Shown: piece by piece, positions 25,523 through 36,139 of the stretch
Layout of the letters: each line of letters opens with the position of its first letter
Position numbering within the stretch: position 1 is the first letter of the stretch
Notes under the pieces: model-generated
What the model was told of the DNA's origin: nothing
The model's input: the letters and a program-made list of their open reading frames with translations, nothing else
The model's database searches: none
Assembly: GCF_000002425.4 (NCBI RefSeq)
Contig: NC_037260.1
Span: 16,977,095-17,041,094 of the forward strand
Direction: 5' to 3'
DNA from: Physcomitrium patens
Taxonomy: Eukaryota; Streptophyta; Bryopsida; Funariales; Funariaceae
DNA: 64,000 bases
Made by a program: the position numbers and the translations under genes

Positions 25523-27131
25523 TATTATATTACGTGGCATTTGACTTGAGAATGCATCCAGCACCTGATTATAGAAGATAAAAAAAATTACAACAACAAG
25601 TCTTAACAACTCAAATAGATTTTAAATTAAATTATAATTAAAGATTAGTAAATACAATCAAACATCAATCAAATTCAATTAAAATTTCAAAGGAATTACA
25701 TAAGAAATACAAAGAATTCTTAGAGATCCTTTTAAGAAATCATAAAGAAATAACATAGAAATTGATAAACCTAGTTAAATCTTGGTCAAACCCTAATCAA
25801 ACCTTAATCAAATCTTAATCAAATACTAAATAGCCCTAATCAAATTCTAAAAATTTTTTAATCAAACTCCAAACAAATCTTAACCAAATCCTAATCAAAT
25901 CCTAAATAAACCCTAGTCAAATCCTAAATAAGTCCTAATCAAACCTTAGACAAACTCTAGACAAATCCTAAGTAAATCCTAATCAAATCCTAAATAAACT
26001 CTATATAAATCCTATTCAAATCCTAAATCCTAACCAAACCTTAAATCAAATCCAAAATCGGAATCCTAATTCTAACAAAATCCAAATCGATCCCAAGTAA
26101 TTCCTATAATAGATTTAAATCTCAATAACTAATGAATGAATCATTGATTTGAACTCAAATTTTATACACCTCTTAATAATTAAATTTATAATGAATATAA
26201 AAATTTGAAAAAGATCAGAATTACCTAATAGACGATAACTTCAAAAATGTGCTCAAGTGTCACTCGACTTCCTTCTCTGACCTTGATGCCAATCTTTTAA
26301 AACCAATTACTCCTGATTGAACTATTACTTTGCTTCCAAACTTTATATATTTGTTAAAAATCAAGCAGACTATCTTTGTGAAAAAAAATTTACTTCAATC
26401 TAAGTGGCAGATTTACAGATATCTAAGAAAACCTCATTGGTCCTCAAAATCCTAAATTTTGAAACCATAACCCACAAGAACTTTTATGCCTTTCAATCTA
26501 ATCATTTAATCAAATCCAAATTCACAGCACACACGAAGCACAACTATATCGACAAACCTAATTTTTTGTACCTATAGATCTATTGCCAAACTTACAAAAT
26601 TCTCCAAAAAATATCACCCATTTTATTTCACAAATCTAGAGACATCCAAAACAAATCCCAACTTTGCAAAGCTCTTACAAAGTCAATACACACTCAAATC
26701 TCTCCAAATAAATGCTCAAAGAAATTTCATCAAATCAACTATTAGATCTTATTTTTTAATTTCTAAAAGAACCCTGGAATCATCATCAAGGCTTGGAATC
26801 TAATTTTGATCCTAATTAGTAAGTGGTCCTCTTTGAGTACGAATTTTTGAATTTCTAAGGTAATTTTTGCTATATACTACACTTAACTTCTTTTCAAAGG
26901 TGCCTATATTATTTATTTTTCTAAAATATCTTATTTTACTCTATTTATGGTCCTATAAAATAAATAGAAGCCTATTTTGTAAAAAGCAGTATTAGAATCT
27001 TTAATTTTTTTTATTCTTTGATTATTACCTATTTTTCCAAGATAATTTGTTATAATATATTTGAAATAAGATCTTCAAAAATATGATATTTTCTTCATCA
27101 TTTCACTTATTAGCCATTTTACATCACAACA
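25523..27131. mobile_element. A: solo-LTR-like unit inside the L1 integrase
   Basis: A 1.6-kb unit flanked by the 4-bp duplication acat (25519-25522 and 27132-27135). It interrupts the integrase of L1, whose zinc-binding part lies to the right and core to the left. It is homologous along its length to B and C, has no coding part, and contains an array of CCTAATCAAA-like units. It is best read as a solo LTR. Decayed. Confidence 0.68.
25770..26100. repeat. Imperfect array of 11-12 bp CCTAA-containing units in A
   Basis: Some 25 to 30 degenerate copies of a unit like aaatcctaatc. Matching arrays lie in B (about 28130-28460) and, shorter, in C (about 49855-49990). The less decayed units read CCCTAA, which resembles a plant telomere motif, but the period is 11-12 rather than 7. 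Confidence 0.65.
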
Positions 27132-28870
27132 ACATTATGTTGCATTCTTTATTATATTGATATGATTCACATGAAAGCACAAAAGCTCAAATATTAAGAT
27201 TCAAATCTATCTAAAATTATGTTTTTGAGATCCATTTTAGAGTCTTCTCTTGCCTTAGATGTCCAAATATTAGGATGTCATGTCTTTCTTGAAGTATACA
27301 CATTTGGAGTTTAACATTTTTAGGTATATAAATCTGCTTCTTGAAATAGAGCAAGCCATGACTAAGGCTGTAATCTTGATATTACATATTTTCCATCTTC
27401 ACCCTATTACTAACCATCTTGAAATAAGCATCCCAATGCATAGCTTCCTTCCATTCTACTTCTTCAGTTAGATTTGAAATAATACTACTAATAGTAGCAA
27501 CTTTTGTCTTATCTCCAAATTTAGTCTTTAAGTCTAGTCTTCATAATAAGCTGTCTAACATAGCATATTGTCACCCTTGCTTACATTCAAGCTAAATATT
27601 AAAAAGTTACAATTGTTCTTTTCAATGATGATGTTGTGATTTTATATTTTCCAAATACAAATTTTGTAGCAAGAATCCATGATTAGTCCAAATAACCACT
27701 GGCTTCCTCAATAGATAGTATTGCTATATCTTTGTGGCATATATAATTGATAATTATTTTCAATCACGTACAGAGTAATTACACTTTATCTTTCTAAGCT
27801 TCCATGATTTATATGCTACAGGTTGAAGGCTTCTACCAAAGTCTTATTAGAAGAGCGTTGTCGTATTACGTGGCATTTGACTTGAAAATGCATTAGGCAC
27901 CTAGCTATAGAAGATAAAAAGAAAATTGCAACAAGTCCTAACAACTCTAATAGATTCTTAAACAAATTATAATTAATGATTAACAAATATAATCAAACAT
28001 CAATAAAATTCAATCAAAATTTCAGAAAAGTTATATAAGAAACACAAAGTATTCCTAAAGATCTTTTAAAGAAATCATAAAGAAATAACATAGAATTCAA
28101 AAATATACTAAAATAGAAATCTTAATAAAATATTAAAATATAAATTTTAATTAAATTCTAATAAAAATCTAATCAAGTTCTAATCAAATTCTAATCAAAT
28201 CCTAATCAAATTCTAAACAAATCCTAATTAAATCCTAAACAAACCTTAATCAAATCCTAATCAAATCCTAAATAAATTCTAAATAAATTCTAACCAAATT
28301 TTAAATAAAATCTAAACAAAATCTAAAAGAATCTTAAATAAATCATAAAAAAATCCAAACAAATCTTAAACAAATCCTAACCAAATCCTAAATAAATCCT
28401 AAATAAAACTCTAAACAAAATCTAACAAAATTCTAGTCAAATCCTAACCGAATCCTAAATAAACCTTAGTAATTCATACAGCAAATTTAAACCTCAATAA
28501 CTAATGAATGAACCATTGATTTTAACTCAAATTTTGCACACCTCTTAACAATTAAGTTGAAAACAAGTACAAAGTTTTTGAAGAAGATCAAACTCACCAA
28601 AAAGATTGATCCTAATATTTGCTTCAATGTTGGCCACCTTCCTTCTCTAATTTGAATGTGGAATTTTCAATGCCAATATCTCCTTATTGAATTGTTTAAT
28701 TGATTTCAAATTTTTTACATACGTACAAAAATAAGTCTATAATCTACATACATAATTTTTACTCTAATTCAACTAATAGATTGCAAGAAATCTCAGAAAC
28801 TCTCACTAGACCTAAAACTCTACTTTTTGAGACCCCAACCCACTTAAACCTCAATAATCCTTGATCTAAG

Positions 28871-29291
28871 TGTCATGGACACAGAATACAGACTTGATAT
28901 CTACCAAGAAGTTTAAGAAGAACTGGCAAGAACTAGATTAATCAGATGAATACAAGAACAACACCAGAGAGGTGAGCTAGAGCTCTAAGAGATGTGTTGT
29001 CGAGACTGAAGAATTCTTCAGCCTCGATTCCAATATATACTCCTATTTAGGAAGCTTCTCAAGCAACTTCTACCAACTAGGAAGCTTCTAGAAGGTTCTA
29101 GAGACTTGCTTCTAGAAGGTTCTAGAAACTTATCTCTAGAAGGTTCTAAGGACTATGTCCCTAATATCTTCTATCAACTAAGAAGCTTCTAGAAGATTCC
29201 AGAGACTTGCTTCTAGAAGGTTCTAGAAGCTTGTCTCTAGAAGGTTCTAGAAACTTGTCTCTAGAAGGTTCTAAGGACTATGTTCCTAACA
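28871..29291 (-). repeat. 3' LTR of O
   Basis: 421 bp, pairs with 42303-42723. More than half its length is made of heat-shock-type GAA/TTC units. Confidence 0.92.
29032..29271 (-). promoter_or_regulatory. TATA box plus array of 23 heat-shock units in the O 3' LTR
   Basis: On the minus strand a TATATATT at about 29040-29032 is preceded by an array (29271-29081) of GAA and TTC trimers. The trimers form seven groups of 4, 4, 2, 4, 4, 3 and 2 units, each spaced exactly 5 bases as required for heat-shock factor binding; examples are 29081-29098 and 29110-29127. The array begins about 40 bases upstream of the TATA box. The site definition is established; heat inducibility here is an inference. 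Confidence 0.72.
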
Positions 29292-29341
29292 TCACCCCCT
29301 CCTTTAGCTTCGAGGTCTCTGAGAAGCAATGTTGTTGTCAA

Positions 29342-29790
29342 TCAGTACCAATGCAAGAAAATGAAGATCTGTCGCATAACGTCTGCTATGAACTCTAACT
29401 GTTGTTCACGAGGTAAGTGGTTCATCGACCCTTGAAGCCAACGGTAGTGGCCCACTCCTTCAACTTCTGACCAAGCATGAACTTCCGTGTCTTTATTGTG
29501 AAATTGTCCTGCAAATAAGCCTTCTGGTTGACCATTAAGCAGGCTCGGACTCAAATACAATCATCAGTGATCGATTACTTGGTATCCTCCGTCGTCGTCA
29601 TGGTACAGGTGGTTCTTCATCTTGGGGTCACCTTCGTGAGTTAGTTGGTTGAGATAATCTAACTGGCATAGTATCTATCTCTTGGCTATCCATATCAAAA
29701 GACCAAACTATGGTTGCTGAAAAAATTCTATTTTATCTTGGAGAAAATAACTACATCAACTACGAATTTTAGTGGTGCTCTCCTCCTTTC
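29342..29790 (-). other. Third-ORF remnant of O, downstream of pol
   Basis: Its C-terminal part (an open frame at 29560-29342) shares the block GHYRWL-G and the following amphipathic stretch with the third ORF of I at 36140-36562, roughly 40% identical by eye over about 60 residues. It lies after the chromodomain and before the 3' LTR, the same place as in I. Function unknown. Confidence 0.65.
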
Positions 29791-31099
29791 TTATATTCTT
29801 GGATGAGTAAGCTTCAGAAGGAAGCTATCGTCGAATCGGCTTAGGTTTATGAGGATGTTGTTGATGAAACTCCTATACCTTTTGCGGCGCATTGGCGAGA
29901 TTTTCAGCTGGCTCCCACGTTCGCTCATTAATGTCGTAGCCGCACCAATGAACAAGATACTCCAACTTGCCCCACCTTCGCCGTGAATCCAGTACCTTTT
30001 CAACCTCGTATTCCTCATGGTTCTCGATCTCAATACTAGGTGGCGAACATTGCACTCTTCCAAGAAAAGTCGACTCTCGATAAGGCTCCAACAGAGAAAC
30101 ATGAAAGACTGGATGTACCTTCATAGAAGCCATTAATTCCAGACGGTACGCCACTGGATTGATTTGCTTCTGGATGATAAATGGTCCCAATCTTCGATAG
30201 TCCAACTTATCACATGGTCGCTTGGTCTTGATATTCCGTCGAAGAAGCCATGCTTTATCTCCAATTTTTAAAGTAGGTGCTTGATTCCGAAATCTATCTG
30301 CACACGCCTTGTAGGATTCTTGAGCGGATTGTAATTGAAGCTTCAACGTATTTTGAAGCTCTGATAGTTGTTTCGTAAATCCTTCAGCTGCTGGATTGTT
30401 ATTGGTTGATGGATTCAATAAATCAAGCTTCGGATGATACCCATAGTTGGAAAAGAATGGTGTGTATTGAGTCGATGCATGGAGGGTGTTGTTATATGCA
30501 AACTCAGCTAGCGGCAGATATGTCGTCCAATCGTCTTACTGATAGTTGATGCTGCATCGTAAGTATTGTTCCAAGATTTGGTTCACCTGTTCCGTTTGGC
30601 CGTCAGTTTGAAGATGAAAAGCTGAAGAAAGCTTGATATCCACCTTCAGTATCTCAAAGAGAGATTTCCAAAACTTTGATACAAACTGGGTTCCTCGATC
30701 TGATATGATATCATCTGGTAGTCCATGATAACGATACACATTATCGAGAAAGAGCCTTGCTGTGACTTCACTGGACGATGTCTTCTTGCAAGGGACAAAG
30801 TGTCACGGACATACATATAATTACCTATATGAATAGATAAAAGTATGTAAAAGTAGGTTAATTGTATAATATCTTCTAGAAAAGCTTCTTAGAAGCTTCA
30901 TAGACGCTGCTTTGACTTTATAGGAGTCTATAGTTGACTTTTAGGTTAGAAACTTGGTCAACAAGTTAGCCATGTGCCACGCATGTTGGAAGCTTAAAGA
31001 ACAAGCTAACTACGTGGTCCATCCATAGAAAACTTGCCTTGCAAGCAAAGGCATGTGGCCTAGAAAGTCAACATATACTGGAGGTCTTATAGAACATCG

Positions 31100-31130
31100 C
31101 CACGTGGCTTCTAGTTAGATAGTATATATA
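31100..31130 (+). promoter_or_regulatory. G-box and TATA box of the I promoter
   Basis: CCACGTGG at 31100-31107 contains the CACGTG core bound by plant bZIP and bHLH factors. TATATATAG starts at 31123. Transcription would be expected to start about 30 bases on, near 31154, which is where the self-primer sequence starts. Confidence 0.6.
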
Positions 31131-31153
31131 GAGGCAAGAGTGAAGCCCTCTTC

Positions 31154-31164
31154 ACTCTTGTCAA
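31154..31164 (+). promoter_or_regulatory. Self-primer sequence at the predicted 5' end of I RNA
   Basis: The 11 bases actcttgtcaa begin 31 bases after the first T of the TATA box, i.e. at the expected RNA start. They are exactly complementary to 31333-31343, just past the LTR. In the yeast element Tf1 and its relatives the first 11 bases of the RNA anneal to such a site and prime reverse transcription. Confidence 0.75.
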
Positions 31165-31332
31165 CTCCTTTCTTGCTTCTAGTCTAGTTTCAAGGGTCTC
31201 TAGTTTTCTTGTATTTTGGCAATAGCCATTCCAGTTTCTTTCTTAATATACATATTTCTATTTTGTCCTATTTCTTTTTGAGAAAAGTCTCACTTACTCT
31301 TTAGCTTTCATCGAGTTCTTGTCCTTGACAGA

Positions 31333-31343
31333 TTGACAAGAGT
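31333..31343 (+). promoter_or_regulatory. Primer-binding site of I (self-primed type)
   Basis: ttgacaagagt lies 2 bases downstream of the 5' LTR and is the perfect complement of 31154-31164. A tRNA-Met-type motif (atatcagagc) is also present, but further down at 31353-31362, too far from the LTR to be a normal primer site. Confidence 0.75.
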
Positions 31344-31542
31344 ACACTTACAATATCAGAGCTTTGTCTTTTCTTGATTAAGAGTGGATTACCCCTTTTT
31401 CTTGATAAGACATAAGCGCATTAGAAGTTGCGGATTACCCTCTTTTAAACTGATATTGTTCTTAGTATTTTCTTTGTTATCAATTCCTCTCTTCTATTTG
31501 TTTTGAGCGTTATTAGACATCTTCTCTTTTCTAAGTGCTACT

Positions 31543-32550
31543 ATGGCAGAGCTTGTTGAAATAAAGAGTGCAATGGCACAGATGCAAGAACAATTGAGGG
31601 AGTTAATGCTTGCGATGCATCAACTCAATTTACCACCACAAGGAGCAACAAGAATGGTAGGAAGTGAAGATATAGAGATGATTGGGGCTGCTTCAACATC
31701 TGCACCAAACCATGTCCCTTCTCCCAGAATGGAACACCCTTCGAGTGTTAGAGAACCGAGAGTTGCCTTGCCCGAGAAGTTTGATGGTACCAGATCCAAG
31801 TTTCGAGGATTCATCAATCAGGTCCAACTAGTGATTGAACTTCAACCCCAGAGCTATCCAACTCCAGGGTCACAAGTAAGATTCATTGGTACACTTCTTT
31901 CAGGTTCAGCATTGTCATGGTTTTCATCTTTTCTTGAACGACGAGATCCAATATTGGATAATCTGGAGGCTTTTTTGGCGGAGTTTCGATCCATGTTTGG
32001 AGAACATGATGCAATTCGTGTTGCAACCAACAAGATCCGTATTTTGCGACAAGGCAATCGATCAGTAACATTATATGCTTCGCAATTTCGACAACTTGCA
32101 ACTGATATCAAGTGGGATGATGCCGCAATTGTGAGTCAATTTCTCTACGGATTACAATATGAGGTAAAGAAATTGATGCTTAATTTACCTGATCCTCAAA
32201 CATTGAGTCAAGCAATTGACTTTGCTGTGAAGTGCGACAATCGACTTTTTAAATTTCGATCCGAGAGTCGCATAAGTGGGCCTCAACGTTACTACAATTC
32301 AATGGCAATACCGACGTCTCCTCAACACATACCTTCAGAAGTAGAGGATATGCAAATTGATGCGGTACGTTTCAAACCTCTTACTGAGCAAGAAAAGTCT
32401 CGTCGTCGACAAGAAGGATTGTGCTTATATTGTGGAGAACCTAAGCACACTGCTCAACATTGTCCAAAGAAGCGACGTAACTACAAAATGAGGAGTACGG
32501 CTGTCAAAGAAGACAGTATGTCGGAAAACGAGTACGTCCAGCTACAATAG
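31543..32550 (+). CDS. Gag protein of element I
   Basis: 335 residues. The N-terminus (about 1-30) is a heptad-like helical stretch rich in Met, Leu, Glu and Gln. The central part carries the retrotransposon Gag core, with LSGSALSWF around residue 120 and a FGEHDA block. A CCHC zinc knuckle (C-x2-C-x4-H-x4-C) lies at about residues 294-307. Gag packages the RNA into virus-like particles. The ATG at 31543 is the first after the primer site with a matching start in the copy at 63591. The pol frame follows within a few bases in a different frame; Ty3/gypsy elements commonly handle this by recoding. Confidence 0.94.
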   Translation: MAELVEIKSAMAQMQEQLRELMLAMHQLNLPPQGATRMVGSEDIEMIGAASTSAPNHVPSPRMEHPSSVREPRVALPEKFDGTRSKFRGFINQVQLVIELQPQSYPTPGSQVRFIGTLLSGSALSWFSSFLERRDPILDNLEAFLAEFRSMFGEHDAIRVATNKIRILRQGNRSVTLYASQFRQLATDIKWDDAAIVSQFLYGLQYEVKKLMLNLPDPQTLSQAIDFAVKCDNRLFKFRSESRISGPQRYYNSMAIPTSPQHIPSEVEDMQIDAVRFKPLTEQEKSRRRQEGLCLYCGEPKHTAQHCPKKRRNYKMRSTAVKEDSMSENEYVQLQ

Positions 32551-32555
32551 GGACC

Positions 32556-35500
32556 GTGCGGCTGGAATCTTGTACAACTTCTAATAAAGGTCCTATCCTC
32601 TCCTCAGAACCATCTCCTTGTTTTATAATAGATGTGCGTTTAGGACCTAATAATTACAAAGCCTCTTCCTTGGTAGATTCAGGAGCCTCATCTTGTTTTT
32701 TAGATGAAGAATTTGCTAGATGTCATAGAATATCATTAATACAAAAAACTAAACCTGTACACGTAGAAGTCATAGATGGTCGTCCGTTGTCTTCTGGAGA
32801 TGTAACTCACGAAATACTTCCTGTAGATGTAGTAATAAATGGTCATAGTAGTTGCGTAATTTTTAATATAATTAGATCTCCCTCTAATCCAGTAATTTTA
32901 GGCTTATCATGGTTAGAAAAGTATAATCCTCGAATAGATTGGATTTCTCGTAAACTTGATTTTCCTCGGAGCATTAGTAACAGTTCTATTAATCAAGTAA
33001 AAAACCATGAGTCCAGTATAGTAAAACCCGCACTTATAGGTGCAAAAGCATTTATACACGCAGCAAAAGAAGGATCAACTTTTGCTATTTATGCTGCACC
33101 TATTTCTGAAAGCGTAAAGACTTCAAGTGGCATTCCAAGTCAATATCAAGATTATCAAGACATTTTTGAGAAAAAGAATGCAGATATTCTTCCTGAGCAT
33201 CGCCCATACGATTGTTCAATCGATCTCAAGGAAGGAACTCAGCCACCATTTGGACCAATTTACAGTTTATCGCAAGATGAGTTGGCTGAACTCAAGACAT
33301 ATATTGACGAGAATTTAGCGAAGAATTTCATACGCCATTCAAAATCTCCAGCAGGAGCTCCAATTTTATTCGTAAAGAAAAAAGATGGATCTTTACGAAT
33401 GTGTGTTGACTATCGAGGACTCAACAAGATCACAATCAAGAACAGGTATCCATTACCTTTGATATCAGGACTCCTTGACCAGTTAAATCAAGCTAAGATC
33501 TATACAAAAATAGATCTAAGAGGAGCATATAATCTAGTACGGATCAAAGAAGGAGATGAATGGAAGACTGCGTTTCGAACCAGGTACGGGCATTTTGAAT
33601 ATAATGTCATGCCTTTTGGACTCACGAATGCACCAGCTGCTTTTCAACATCTCATGAATGATGTATTTCGTGAATTCTTAGACAATTTTGTCGTCTACTA
33701 CCTAGACGATATCCTGATTTATTCTAAGAATGTTGAAGAACATGAAATACATGTTCGTCAAGTATTACAAAAACTCAGAGATGCAGGATTGTACGCCAAG
33801 ATGGAAAAGTGTGTATTTCACACTACTCAAGTTGACTTTTTAGGATACATCATTTCAAATGATGGTCTTATGATGGATTCTAAGAAAGTCCAAACAATCA
33901 TGGATTGGAAGATTCCAAAGACTGTAAGAGATGTTCAATGTTTCTTGGGATTTGCCAATTACTATCGGATCTTCATCAAAGACTTCTCACGAGTTGCAGC
34001 TCCACTTACACGCTTGACTAGTAAAGATAAATTCCAATGGAATCAACAAGCGGAAGCAGCATTTGAAGCCTTGAAGACATCGTTTGTCTCTGCACCAGTC
34101 TTATATCGTGTTGACTTTTCCAAGGCATTTTTTATGGAAACAGACGCATCGGATTTTGCCTTGGGTGCAGTTTTATCACAAATGGGAACAGATGACAAAC
34201 TTCATCCGATAGCTTTTCATTCAAGAAAATTCTCAGCAGCCGAGATCAATTATGAGATCCACGATAAAGAACTTCTTGCAATCGTGGATTCTTTTCAAGA
34301 ATGGCGTCATTATCTAAAAGGTGCTTCTAGTCCAGTCATTGTGTATACAGATCACAAGAACCTCGAGTATTTCATGTCAGCACGCGTGTTGAATCGTCGT
34401 CAAGCTCGTTGGAGTATGTCTTTGTCAAGATTCGACTTCATTATCACTTATCGACCAGGAAAACAACAAGGTTTGTCCGATGCCCTGTCTAGACGTTCTT
34501 ATTTTGCACCAAAAGAAGGAGATGCAGCTTTTGAGCAACAAAGAACGGTCCTCTTGAAACCGGAGCAATTTCATCTCCGAGCAGTGAAATCAACATTGAC
34601 TGTTGATTCAACTTTTCTCAAGCAAAACCAGTCCAGTATGTCCTCAGACCCTCTTGTTCATGATATCGAGAATAATTCTTCCAAGTCTCATGATTCTTCT
34701 CAGTTCGAGTTCAAGAATAATCTATTATATTTTGAAGGACGCCTATATGTTCCAGAAGGAAAAGCACGTTTGCGTGTTCTTCAAGCACGTCATGACTTTC
34801 CAGCAGCAGGGCACTTTGGATATAATAAGACTTTGGAACTCATATCAAGAGATTTTTGGTGGCCACAAATGTGGAAGTCAGTCAAAGACTTTGTACAATC
34901 ATGTGATATTTGTTCAAGATCAAAAATTCCTCGACATCGACCTTACGGACTTCTTCAGCCATTACCTATACCAGAACAACCATGGTCTTCTGTTTCTATG
35001 GATTTCATCACAGATCTTCCAAACTCAAGATCTTATGATTCTATATTTGTGATAGTAGATCGTTTCACCAAGATGGCACATTTTATGCCATGTACAAAAT
35101 CTATCACAGGTGAAGAAACAGCTAAGCTTTTCATTGATAATATCTATCGCTATCATGGATTGCCTAAAGATATCATATCGGATAGGGGAACTCAATTTGT
35201 GTCGAGATTCTGGAGGACTCTTTTCAAGATTTTAAAAGTGGACATAAAGCTATCTTCAGCTTTCCATCCTCAAACTGATGGACAAACAGAGCGCGTAAAC
35301 CAAGTCTTGGAACAGTATTTAAGGTGTACCATCAACTACCAACAAGATGATTGGACAAACCTTCTGCCATTGGCAGAGTTTGCTTATAATAATACGGTAC
35401 ATTCCTCCACGCAACAAACACCTTTCTTTGCCAATTATGGCTATCATCCACGACTTGATACTTTTGATTTTTCAAAAGTTGATAATCCTGCAGCAGAAGA

Positions 35501-36044
35501 TATGGCAAATCGGTTGTCAGAGTTACATACAATAATGAAGGCGCAGTTGAAGAAAGCTCAAGAACGACAAAAGATAAATGTAGATGTATATCGTAAAGAG
35601 CAACCACAACTCAACGTGGGTGATAAGGTATGGCTACTTCATCGCAATATCAAGACCACTCGACCTTGTGACAAATTGGACTATCGTAGGCTTGGCCCCT
35701 TTTCTGTTTCTGAACAGATCAACCCAGTTGCATATCGGTTACATCTACCAGAGTCAATGAAGATCCATCCTGTATTCCACGTGTCTCTTCTTGAACCATA
35801 TAAGACAGTGGATATACAAGGAAGAAGACAAATGCCACCGCCTCCTATAGAAGTAGATAATAATGAAGAATTTGAGGTGGAAGAGATATTAGACTCAAGG
35901 CGGCGCCGAAATAAGCTGGAATATCTTGTTCATTGGTGCGGATATGATATTAGTGAGCGCACATGGGAGCCATCCAGGAATCTAGCAAATGCATCAGCTA
36001 AAGTCAAAGTTTTTCATCAACGACATCCATCAAAACCAAGATGA
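32556..36044 (+). CDS. Pol polyprotein of element I with C-terminal chromodomain
   Basis: An open frame of 1,162 codons. Order of parts: aspartic protease with DSGAS at residue 41; reverse transcriptase with the YLDD active-site box near 381; RNase H beginning with TDASDFALGAVL; integrase zinc-binding H-H-C-C region at about 745-790 (HDFPAAGHFG and CDIC); integrase core with [15 protein letters not shown] and the HPQTDGQTERVN box at about 815-920; GPF/Y module (RRLGPF); chromodomain at about 1106-1160 with [15 protein letters not shown]. Chromodomains of this class direct integration to chromatin carrying specific histone marks. How translation starts is not visible; the frame has no obvious own ATG at its beginning. 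Confidence 0.95.
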   Translation: MRLESCTTSNKGPILSSEPSPCFIIDVRLGPNNYKASSLVDSGASSCFLDEEFARCHRISLIQKTKPVHVEVIDGRPLSSGDVTHEILPVDVVINGHSSCVIFNIIRSPSNPVILGLSWLEKYNPRIDWISRKLDFPRSISNSSINQVKNHESSIVKPALIGAKAFIHAAKEGSTFAIYAAPISESVKTSSGIPSQYQDYQDIFEKKNADILPEHRPYDCSIDLKEGTQPPFGPIYSLSQDELAELKTYIDENLAKNFIRHSKSPAGAPILFVKKKDGSLRMCVDYRGLNKITIKNRYPLPLISGLLDQLNQAKIYTKIDLRGAYNLVRIKEGDEWKTAFRTRYGHFEYNVMPFGLTNAPAAFQHLMNDVFREFLDNFVVYYLDDILIYSKNVEEHEIHVRQVLQKLRDAGLYAKMEKCVFHTTQVDFLGYIISNDGLMMDSKKVQTIMDWKIPKTVRDVQCFLGFANYYRIFIKDFSRVAAPLTRLTSKDKFQWNQQAEAAFEALKTSFVSAPVLYRVDFSKAFFMETDASDFALGAVLSQMGTDDKLHPIAFHSRKFSAAEINYEIHDKELLAIVDSFQEWRHYLKGASSPVIVYTDHKNLEYFMSARVLNRRQARWSMSLSRFDFIITYRPGKQQGLSDALSRRSYFAPKEGDAAFEQQRTVLLKPEQFHLRAVKSTLTVDSTFLKQNQSSMSSDPLVHDIENNSSKSHDSSQFEFKNNLLYFEGRLYVPEGKARLRVLQARHDFPAAGHFGYNKTLELISRDFWWPQMWKSVKDFVQSCDICSRSKIPRHRPYGLLQPLPIPEQPWSSVSMDFITDLPNSRSYDSIFVIVDRFTKMAHFMPCTKSITGEETAKLFIDNIYRYHGLPKDIISDRGTQFVSRFWRTLFKILKVDIKLSSAFHPQTDGQTERVNQVLEQYLRCTINYQQDDWTNLLPLAEFAYNNTVHSSTQQTPFFANYGYHPRLDTFDFSKVDNPAAEDMANRLSELHTIMKAQLKKAQERQKINVDVYRKEQPQLNVGDKVWLLHRNIKTTRPCDKLDYRRLGPFSVSEQINPVAYRLHLPESMKIHPVFHVSLLEPYKTVDIQGRRQMPPPPIEVDNNEEFEVEEILDSRRRRNKLEYLVHWCGYDISERTWEPSRNLANASAKVKVFHQRHPSKPR

Positions 36045-36139
36045 AAACCTCTCTTATAAAAGAGACAAGATTGAGGCAAGATAACATTCAATTTCCTATC
36101 CTTGTTTGTAACTTCTTTGCATTTTGTGACGCTAATTAG

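Larger units (their letters stand above)
30801..31330 (+). repeat. 5' LTR of I
   Basis: 530 bp, TG...CA. It carries heat-shock-type half sites at 30874-30881 and 30892-30899, a CCACGTGG palindrome (G-box type) at 31100-31107 and a TATA box at 31123-31130. Confidence 0.96.

Noticed and set aside
25770-26100. Telomeric repeat or CRISPR-like array
   Set aside because: The period is 11-12 rather than the plant telomere heptamer and there are no unique spacers of constant length. It is an internal array of an LTR-like unit.
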